This document shows positions 54,050 to 64,000 of a DNA stretch of 64,000 bases, one piece after another. This DNA comes from Hyperoodon ampullatus (lineage: Eukaryota > Chordata > Mammalia > Artiodactyla > Ziphiidae), in assembly GCA_949752795.1 (NCBI GenBank), contig CATKHW010000008.1:1302001-1366000 (forward strand). The letters are read 5' to 3'. The first letter of the stretch is position 1; each line of letters opens with the position of its first letter. The notes beneath the pieces are model-generated. The model did no database searches, had not been told where the DNA came from, and saw only the letters and a program-made list of their open reading frames with translations. Both the position numbers and the translations under genes were made by a program.

Positions 54050-57000
54050 CATGGTATTGTCATCAACATGCTCCATGCCCTTGTCATCACAATGCTCCAA
54101 GACACCTCTAATCACAATGCTCCATGCAGTTGTCATCGCAATGCTCCATGACCCATGTCATAGCAAGCTCCATGCGCTTGTCATAACTATGCTTCACGAC
54201 CTTGTCATCAGAATTCTCAATGGCCCTTGTCACCACAATGCTCCAAGCCCTTGTCATCACAATGCTCCATTACCTTTGTCATCACAATCCTCCATGACAC
54301 TTGGCTTCACAATGCTCCATGACATTGTCATCACAATGCACCAGGACATATGTCATCACAATACTCCCTGATACTTGTCTTCACAATAATCCATGACCTG
54401 GTCATCACAATGCACCATGCCCTTGTCATCACAATGCGACATGCACACTTTCATCACAATAATCCATGATACTTCTCAGACCAATGCTCCATGCCCCTGT
54501 CATCCCAATGCCCCATGCCCTTGTCATCACAATGCCCTGTGACTCCAGTCATCACACTGCTTCTTGACCTTTGTCATCACAGTGGTCCATGCCCTCGTAA
54601 TCACAGGGCTCTCTGAACTTTGTCACGAAAATGCTCCATGAACTTATCATCACAATGGTCTGTGACCATTGTCATCACAATGCTCCATGCCTTTGTCAGC
54701 AGAGTGCTCCCTGTCCCATGTCATACAATGCTCCATGTGCTTGTCAGCACAATGCTCCAAGACCCATGTCATCACAATATGCCATGCACTTGTCATCACA
54801 ATGTTCCACATCTTTGTCATCCCAATGCTCCATAAACCTTGTCATCACAAAGCTCCATGCACTTCTCATTAAAATGCTCTTTCACCACAGATATCAAAAT
54901 GTTCCATCACTAGTCATTAGAATACACCCACACCCCTGTCATGACAATGTTCCACGGCCTTGTCATCACAAGGCTCCATGACCCTTGTCATCACAATGCT
55001 CCAAGACCCCTGTAATTACACTGCTCCATGCTCTTGTCATCGCACCATGACGCATGTCATCAGACAGCTCCATGGCATTCTCATCACAATGCTCCATGCC
55101 CTTTTCATCTCAATGCTCCATGAACTCTGTCATCACAATGAACCATGCCCATCATCATAATGCTTCATGCTATTGTCATCACAATGAAATCAAAATGCAC
55201 CATAACCTCTGTCATCACAATGCTCCAAACCATTGTGTTCACAATGTTCCATAACACTTGTCATCACAACTCCCCATGACGCTCGTCTTCACAATTATCC
55301 ATGGTCTTCTCATCACAATGCTCCATGACCTTTGTCATCACAATGCTCCATACACTTGTCATCACAATGCTCCCTGACACTTGTCGTTAGTATGCTCCTT
55401 GAACCCTCTCATGACAAGGCTCCATGCTCTTTCATCACAATCATCCATGCCCTATTCTTCACAGTGCTCCAAGACCCATGTAATCACAATGCTCCATGCC
55501 CCTTTTCATCAGAATGCTCCATGATACTTGTCATCACAAAGCTCCATGGTCTTCTCCTCACAATGCTCCATTCCATTGTCATCACAATGCTCCATGACCC
55601 ATGCCATCACAATACTCAATGAATACTGTCAGTCCAATGCTCCATGAACTTCTGATCACAATGCTCCATGACCCCTGTCATCACAATGCTCCATGACCCC
55701 TGTCATCACAACGCTCCATGACACCAGACAACAAAATGATCCGGGACCCCTGTCATCAAAATGCTCCATGACACTTGTCATCCCAATGATCCATGCCCTT
55801 TCCATCACAATTCTCCATGAGCCCTGGTAACACAATGCTCTATGACTCCAGTCATCACAATGCTTCATGACCTTTGTAATCACAATGGTCCATGCCCTCG
55901 TTTTCACAAGGCTCTGTGACATTTGTCACCACAATGCTCCATGAAATTTTCATCATAATGGTCTGTGACCGTTGTCATCACAATGCTCCAAGGCTTTCTC
56001 AGTACAATGCTCCATGACCATTGTCATCACAATGCTCCATGCCATTGTCAGCACAGTGCGCTATGAACCTTATCATCACAATGCTCCATTACCTTTGTCA
56101 TCACAAACCTCCATGACACTTGGCATCACAACGCTCCATGGCATTGTCATCACAATGGGCCATGACTTATGTCTTCAAAATGCTCCCAGACACCTGTCTT
56201 CAAATATTGCATGACCTTGTCATCAAAATGCTCCATGCCCTTGTCATCACAATGCGCCATTCCCACTGTCATCGCAATAAACCATGAAATTTGTAAGACC
56301 AATGCTCCATAACTCTGTCATCACAATGCTCCATGCCCTTGTCATCACAATGCTCCATGACCCATCATCATAATGCACCGTGACTCCTGTCATCACAATG
56401 CATCATGACATTTCTCATCACAATGGTCCATGCCCTCGTCATCACAAGTCTCTTTGACATTTGTCACCACAATGCTCCATGAACTTTTCATCACCATGCT
56501 CTGCGACCCTTGTCATCACAATGCTCTAGGACCCTTTTCATCACACTGCTCCATGACCCCTGACATCACAATATTCTATAACCCATGTAGTCAAAATGTT
56601 CCATGACTCTTTTCATCAAATTTCTCCATGACCCTGTCATCACAATGCTCCCTGCCATTCTCATCACAATGCACCATGCCCTTGTCATCAAAATTCTCCA
56701 TGACATTTGTCATCACATAGCTCCATAACCCTTGGCATCACAATGCTCCATGCCATTGTCATCACAATGCTCCAAGACCCCTGTAATCACAATGCTCCAT
56801 GCATTTGTCATCGCAATGATCCATGACCCCTGTCATAGCAAGCACCATGTGCTTGTCATAACAATGCTTCACGACCTTGTCATCAAAATTATCAATGGCC
56901 CTTATCACCACAGTGTTCCAAGCCCTTGTCATCACAATGCTCCATTACCTTTATCATCACAATCCTCCATGACACTTTGCTTCACAATGCTCCATGACAT

Positions 57001-59300
57001 TGTCATCACAATGCACCAGGACATATGTCATGACAATGCTCCCTGACACCTGTCTTCACAATAATCCATGACCTGGTCATAACAATGCTCCATGCCCTTG
57101 TCGTCAAAATGCTCCATGCACTTGTCATCACAATGCTCCGTGACTCCAGTCATCACACTGCTTCTTGACCTTTGTCATCACAATGGTACATGCCCTTGTA
57201 ATCACAGGGCTCTGTGAACTTTGTCACCATAATGCTCCATGAACTTATCATCACAATGCTCTGTGACCTTTGTCATCACAATGCCCCATGCCTTTGTCAG
57301 CAGAGTGCTCCATGACCATTGTCATCACAATGCTCCATTCGCTTGTCAGCACAATGCTCCATGACCCATGTCATCACAATATGGCATGTGCTTGTCATCA
57401 AAATGTTCCACATCTTTGTCATCCCAATGCTCCATAAACCTTGTCATCACAAAGCTCCATGCACTTCTCATTAAAATGCTCTTTCACCACAGATATCAAA
57501 ATGTTCCGTCACTGGTCATTACAATACTCCCACATCCCTGTCATGACAATGTTCCACGGCCTTGTCATCACAAGGCTCCATGACCCTTGTCATCACAATG
57601 CTCCAAGACCCCTGTAATCACACTGCTCCATGCTCTTGTCATCACAAAGCACCATGACGCATGTCATCAGACAGCTCCATGGCTTTCTCATCACAATGCT
57701 CCATGGCCTTTTCTTCACAATGCTCCATGAACTCTGTCATCACAATGAACCATGCCCATCATCATAATGCTTCATGCTATTGTCATCACAATGAAATCAA
57801 AATGCACCATAACCTCTGTCATCACAATGCTCCAAACCATTGTGTTCACAATGTTCCATAACACTTGTCATCACAACTCCCCATGACGCTCATCATCACA
57901 ATTATCCATGGTCTTCTCATCACAATGCTCCATGACCTTTGTCATCACAATGCTCAATACACTTGTCATCACAATGCTCCCTGACACTTGTTGTTAGTAT
58001 GCTCCTTGAACCCTCTCATGACAAGGCTCCATGCTCTTTCATCACAATCATCCATGCCCTATTCTTCACAATGCTCCAAGACCCATGTAATCACAATGAT
58101 CCATGCCCCTTTTCATCAGAATGCTCCATGATACTTGTCATCACAAGGCTCCATGGCCTTTTCCTCACAATGCTCCAGGACCTTGTCATCACAATGCTCC
58201 ATGACCCCTGCCATCACAATACTCAATGAATACTGTCAGCCAAATGCTCCATGAACTTCTGATCACAATGCTCCATGACCCCTGTCATCACAATGAACTA
58301 TGACCCCTGTCATCACAATGCTCCATGACCACTCTCAACACAACCCTCCATGACACCAGACAACACAATGATCCGGGACGCCTGTCAACAAAATGCTCCA
58401 TGACACTTGTCATCACAATGATCATGCGCTTGCCATCACAATGCTCCATGACCCCTGTCATCACAATGCTCCATGACTCCAGTCATCACAATGCTTCATG
58501 ACCTTTGTCATCACAATGGTCCATGCCCCATTTTCACAATGCTCTGTGACATTTGTCACCACCGTGCTCCATGAAATTTTCATCATAATTGTCTGGGACC
58601 GATGTCATCACAATGCTCCAAGCCTTTCTCAGTACAATGTTCCATGACCATTGTCATCACAATGCTCCATGCCCTTGTCAGCACAGTGTACCATGACCCT
58701 TGTCAACACAAGGCTCCAAGCCCTTGTCATCACAGAGCTCCATTACCTTTATCATCACAAACCTCCATGACACTTAGCATCACAACGCTCCATGGCATTG
58801 TCATCACAATGTGCCATGACTTATGTCTTCAAAATGCTCCCAGACACCTGTCTTCAAATACTGCATGACCTTGTCATCACAATGCTCCATGCCCTTGTCA
58901 TCACAATGTGCCATTCCCACTGTCATCGCAATAATCCATGAAACATGTAAGACCAATGTTCCATGCTCCTGTCATCACAATGCTCCATGCCCCTGTCATC
59001 ACAATGATCCATGCCCTTGTCATCACAATGCTCCATGACCCGTCATCACAATGCTCCGTGACTCCTGTCATCACAATGCTTCATGACATTTCTCATCAAA
59101 ATGGTCCATGCCCTCGTCATCACAAGTCTCTGTGACATTTGTCACCACAATGCTCCATGAACTTTTCATCACAATTCTCCATTACTCTTGTCATCACAAT
59201 GCTCCATGTGCTTATCAGCACAATGCTGCATAACCCATGCCATCACAATGCACCATGTTCTTGTCATCACAATGCTCCACATCCTCGTCATCACAATGCT
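54050..59300. repeat. Adjacent head-to-tail higher-order repeats, period about 2.6-2.7 kb
   Basis: Ordered rare markers repeat at nearly constant spacing: TGTCATCGCAATG at 54131 and 56806 (2,675), TCAGCAGAGTGCTCC near 54700 and 57300 (about 2,601), CAGACAGCTCC at 55061 and 57668 (2,607), GATCCGGGA at 55739 and 58371 (2,632), and the TTCTCAGTACAATG block near 55990 and 58625 (2,630). The small changes in spacing correspond to gain or loss of one or a few monomers. The right unit is also the partner of the 9.6-13.3 kb block. Confidence 0.8.
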
Positions 59301-60560
59301 CCAGAAAACTTGTCATCACAGTGCTCCATGCACTTCTCATCTAAATGCTCTCTCACCACTGATATCACAATGTTCCATCACTAGTCATCCGAATACTCCA
59401 TCACCCCTGTCATCACAATGTTCCATTACCCCTGTCATCAAAATGCTACATGCACTTATCATCACAATGTTCGATGACCCCTGACATCACAATGTTCCAT
59501 AACCTCTGTCATCAAAATGCTCCATGACCCTTTTCGTCACACTGCTCCATGACCCCTGACATCACAATATTCTAAAACCCCTCTAATCAAAATGTTCCAT
59601 GACCCTCTTCATAAAATTGCTCCATGACCCTGTCATCACAATGCTCCCTGCCCTTCTAATCACAATGCTCTATGCCCTTGTCATCAAATTGCTCCATGAC
59701 ATTTGTCATCACAAAGTTCCATAACCTTTGGCATCACAATGCTTCCATGCCATTGTCATCACAATGCTCCATGAACCCTCTCATCAAATTGCTCCATGCA
59801 CTTGTCATCACAAAGCTCCATGACGTTTGTGATACCAATGCTCCATGCCCTTCTCATCACAATGCTCCATGCCCTTGTCATTACAATCCTCCATGACCCA
59901 TGTAACACAGTGTTCCGTGACCTTGTCATCACAATGCTCCATGCCCCCTCTTATCACAATAATCCATGAAACTCTTCAGACCAATGCTGATGCCCTTGTC
60001 ATCACAATGCTCCATTACCCCTGTCATAACAATGCTCCATGACATCTGCCATCACAAGGTTCCACGGCCTTGTCATCACAAGACTCCATGACCCTTGTGA
60101 TCACAATGCTCCAAGACCCTGTAATCACAATGCTCCATGCACTTGTCATTACAAAGCTCCATGGCGCATGTCATCAGAATGCTCCATGGCCTTCTCATTC
60201 ACAATGTTCCATTCCCTTGTCATCACAATGCTTCAAGACACCTGTAATCACAGTGCTCCATTCCCCTTTTCATCTCAATGCTCCATGAACTCTGTCATCA
60301 CAATGCACCATGCCCATCATCATAATGCTTCATGCTTTTGTCATCACAATGAAATCAAAATGCTCCATGACCTCTGTCATCACAATGCTCCAAACCCTTG
60401 TGATCACAATGTTCCATAACACTTGTCATCACAATGCCCCATGATGCACCTCATCACAGTTATCCGTGGTCTTATCATCACAATGCTCCATGAACTTTGT
60501 TAAAACAATGCTCAATACACTTGTCATCACAATGCTCCCAGACACATCATCAGTATGCTC
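56305..60560. repeat. Long-range duplicated block, right copy (partner at about 9.6-13.3 kb)
   Basis: Right-hand partner of the 9.6-13.3 kb block, same orientation. It holds an extra ~613 bp at about 59.43-60.04 kb between points that correspond to neighbouring positions near 12.70 kb. It overlaps the right unit of the adjacent 2.6-kb tandem pair. Confidence 0.8.
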
Positions 60561-63500
60561 CTTGAACCCTGTCATGACAAGGCTCCATGCCCTTTTCATC
60601 ACAATGCTCCAAGAAGCCTGTAATCACAATGCTCCTTGCCCTTATCATCACAAACCTCCATGACGCATGTCATCAGAATGCACAATGGCCTTCTCATCAC
60701 AATTCTCCACGCCCGTGTTATCACAATGCTCCAAGAACCCTGTCATCACAATACTCCATGAATATTTTCAGCCCAATTCTCTATGATATTCTCATCACAA
60801 TGCTCCATGACCTCTTTCATCACAATGTTCCATGCTCCTTGAAATCAGAATGATCCCTGACCTCTATCATCACAATGCTCCAAACCCTTGTGATCACATT
60901 GTTCCACAACACTTGTCATTGCAACGCTCCATGATACCTGTCATCATAATACTCCATGCCCGAGTCATCACAATGCTCCATGAACTTTGTCATCACAATG
61001 CACAATACACTTGTCATCACAATGCTAACTGACACTTGTCGTCAGAATGCTCCTTGAACCCTGTCATGAAGAGCTCCATGCCCTTTTCATCACAATGCTC
61101 CATGACCCCTGTCATCACAATTCTCCATGCACTTTTCATCGCAATGCTCCATGTCCCCTGTCATAGCAAGCTCCGTGTGCTTGTCATCAATATGCTTCAC
61201 GACTTTGGTATCAAAATTCTCAATGGCCCTTGTCATCACAGTGCTCCATGACGCTCGTCATCACAATTATCCATGGTCTTCTCATCACAGTGCTCCACGG
61301 TCTTGCCATCACAATGCTCCATGACACTTCTCATCACAATGTTACATGCTCTTGTCATCACAATTCTCCATGCACTTGTCATCGCAATGCTCCATGACCC
61401 CTGTCATAGCAAGCTCCATGTGCTTTTCATCACAGTGCTTCACGAACTTGTCATCACAATTCTCAATGGCCCTTGTCATCACAATGCTCCATTACCGTTT
61501 TCATCACAATCCTCCATGACACTTGGCTTCACAATGCTCCATGCCATTGTCATCACAATGCACCATGACATATGTCATCACAATGCTCCCTGACACCTGT
61601 CTTCACAGTACTCATGACCTGGTCATAACAATGCTCCATGCCTTTGTCATCACAATGTGCCATGCCCACTATCATCACAATAATCCATGATACTTCTCAG
61701 ACAAATGCTCCATGCCCCTATCATCACAATGCCCCATGCCCTTGTCATCACAGTGCTCCGTGACTCCAGTCATCACATTGCTTCATGACCTTTGTCATCA
61801 CAATGGTCCATGCCCTCCTCATCACAGTGCTCTTTGAAATTTGTCACCATAATGCCCCATGAACTTTTCATCACAATGCTCTGTGACCCTTGTCATCACA
61901 ATGCTCCATGCCTTTGTCAGTAGAGTGCTCCATGACACTTGGCATCACAGTGCTCCATGCGCTTGTCAGAACAGTGCTCCATGACCCATGTCATCACAAT
62001 GTGCCATGCGCTTGTCATCACAATGTTCCACAACCTTATCATCACAACGCTCCGTAAACATTGTCATCACAAAGCTCCATGCACTTCTCATCAAAATGCT
62101 CTTTCACCACTGATATCAAAATGTTCCATCATTAGTCATTACAATACTCCCTCACCCCTGTCATGACAATGTTCCACGGCCTTGTCATCACAGGGCTCAT
62201 TGACCCTTGTCATCACAATGCTCCAAGATGCCTGTAATCACAATGCTCCATGCCCCTGGTCATCAGTGTGCTCCATGAGACTTGTCATCACAAGGCTCCA
62301 TGGTCTTCTCATCACAATGCTCCAGGACCTTGTCATCACAATGCTTCACGACCTCCTCATCAAAATTCTCAATGTCCCTTGTCATCATAAATTTCCAAGC
62401 CCTAATCACAATGCCCATTATCTTTGTCATCACAATCCTCCATGACACTTGGCATCACAGTACCCCATGCCATTGTCATCGCAATGGAACATGACATATG
62501 TCATCACAATGCTCCCTGACACCTGTCTTCTCAATACTCCATGACCTTGTCATCACAATGCTCAATACACTTGTCATCACAATGCTCAATACACTTGTCA
62601 TCATAATGCTCCCTGACACTTGTCGTCAGTGTGCTCCTTGAACCCTGACATGACAAGGCTCCATGCATTTTTCATCACAATGATCCATGCCATTTTCCTC
62701 ACAATGCTCCAAGACCCCTGTAATCACAGTGCTCCATGCCGTTTTCATCACACAGCGTCATGAGGAATATCTTCAGAATGCTCCATGGCCTTCTCATCAC
62801 CATGCTCCATGATATTTTCATAAAAATGCTCCATTCCCTTGTCATCAAAATGCCCCATGACCCCTGTCACGACAATACTCCATGAACATTTTCAGCCCAA
62901 TGCTCTATGACCTTCTCCTCACCATGCCCCATGAACCCTGTCATCACAATGCTCCATGACCCATGTCATCAAAATGCTCCATGAACCCTGACAACACAAT
63001 GATCCGGGAGTTTTGTCATCAAAATGCTCCATGACCCTTGTCATCACATTGATCCATTCCATTGTCATCACAATGCTCCATTACCCTTGTCATCACAATG
63101 CTCCAAGCCCTTGTCATCACAATGCTCCATTACATTTGTCCTCACATTTCTCCATGAGACTTGGAATCACAATGCTCAATTCCATTGTCATCACAATGCA
63201 CCGTGACATATGTCACCACAATGCTCCCTGACACCTTTCTTCACAATAATCAATGACCTTGTCTTCACAATGCTCTATGTGCTAGTTATCACATTGTGTC
63301 ATGCCCACTGTCATCACAATAATCCATGAAACATGTCAGACCAATGCTCCATGCCCCTTTCATCCCAATGCTCCATGCCCTTGTCATCACAATGCTCCAT
63401 GACCCCTGTCATCACAATGCTCCGTGACTCCAGTCATCAGAATGCTTCTTGACATTTGTAATCACAATTTTCCATGCCACTTTTCATCTCAATGCTGCAT

Positions 63501-64000
63501 GAACCCTGTCATCACAATGCACCATGCCCATCATCATAATGCTTCATGCTATTGTCATCACAATGAAATCAAAATGTTCCATGACCTCTGACACCAAAAT
63601 GCACCAAACCCTTGTGATCACAATTTTCCATAACACTTGGCATCACAACGCTCCATTACGCTCGTCAACACAATTATCCATGGCCTTCTCATCACAATGC
63701 TCCATGACCTTTGTCATCACAATTCTCAATACACTTGTCATCTCAATGCTCCCTGACACTTGTCCTCATTGTGCTCCTTGAAACCTGTCATGACAAGGCT
63801 CCATGAATTTTTCATGACAATGATCCATGCCCTTTTCATCACAATGCTCCAAGACACCGGAAATCACAATGCTCCATGTGCTTGCCTTGACAAAGCTCCA
63901 TGACGCATGTTATCAGAATGCTCCATGGCCTTCTCATCACCATGCTCCATGCCCTTGTCATCTCAATGCTCCAAGACCCCTCTAATTACAATGCTCCATG

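Larger units (their letters stand above)
44843..64000. repeat. Short-monomer (24-25 bp) satellite array, right part (continues past the window)
   Basis: The same monomer family resumes directly after the L1 tail, in the same orientation, and reaches the end of the window (about 19 kb). The array clearly existed before the L1 insertion. Blocks at 44.9-46.9 and 48.9-49.5 kb resemble those at 26-37 kb, blocks at 49.6-51.6 kb resemble those at 4-6 and 24-26 kb, and 56.3-60.6 kb resembles 9.6-13.3 kb. Confidence 0.95.

Noticed and set aside
3870..64000. CENP-B box, telomere repeats, tRNA or rRNA genes
   Set aside because: I looked for the CENP-B box core (TTCG...CGGGA), TTAGGG runs, and tRNA or rRNA signatures by eye and saw none; this is not a substitute for a motif scan.
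1..64000. A novel protein-coding defence or metabolic system
   Set aside because: Outside the L1 there is no credible coding sequence in the window; the content is satellite DNA.

Overview
This is mammalian repetitive DNA, almost certainly from a cetartiodactyl and most likely a cetacean. The evidence is the 7.7-kb LINE-1 element in the middle, whose 5' UTR, ORF1, ORF2 and 3' UTR resemble the whale/dolphin type of L1, and a flanking tandem satellite of about 1,735 bp, close to the roughly 1.6-1.75-kb length known for the common cetacean satellite. I assign the organism from remembered family resemblance, not from a search. No host gene, tRNA, rRNA or prokaryotic feature is visible.

Layout. 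Positions 1-3869 hold 2.2 head-to-tail copies of the ~1,735-bp satellite; part of each unit is an old antisense L1 3' end, and a 74-bp inverted repeat sits beside that part. At 3869/3870 this array stops abruptly inside its L1-derived part. It is replaced by an unrelated short-monomer satellite (24-25 bp, core TCATCACAATGCTCCATG plus a 6-7-base variable linker) that fills the rest of the window, 3870-37132 and 44843-64000, about 52 kb or roughly 2,100 monomers. The monomers vary but are arranged in higher-order repeats: about 1.0 kb at 32.7-34.7 kb, about 2.6 kb at 54.1-59.3 kb, roughly 0.9-1.0 kb at 4-6, 24-25, 31-32 and 49.7-51.6 kb, and a long-range duplicate pair 46.7 kb apart (9.6-13.3 kb with 56.3-60.6 kb).

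A full-length sense-strand LINE-1 (37133-44842) was inserted into the short-monomer array. It has a 13-bp imperfect target-site duplication, a 5' UTR with a YY1-type site at +13, a CpG-dense block, a long polypyrimidine tract, ORF1, ORF2, a 3' UTR with a G-rich tract, and an A-rich tail. ORF1 has one premature stop. ORF2 has three stops, one 2-bp frameshift and an Asp-to-Asn change at an endonuclease catalytic position, so this copy cannot encode autonomous retrotransposition.

The many open frames in the satellite are a by-product of a 24-bp (8-codon) period with few plus-strand stops, and I do not call them genes. What is notable here is genome architecture: two satellite families joined at a sharp boundary, nested L1 material of two ages, and higher-order duplication on several scales. 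I found no sign of a new protein-coding system.
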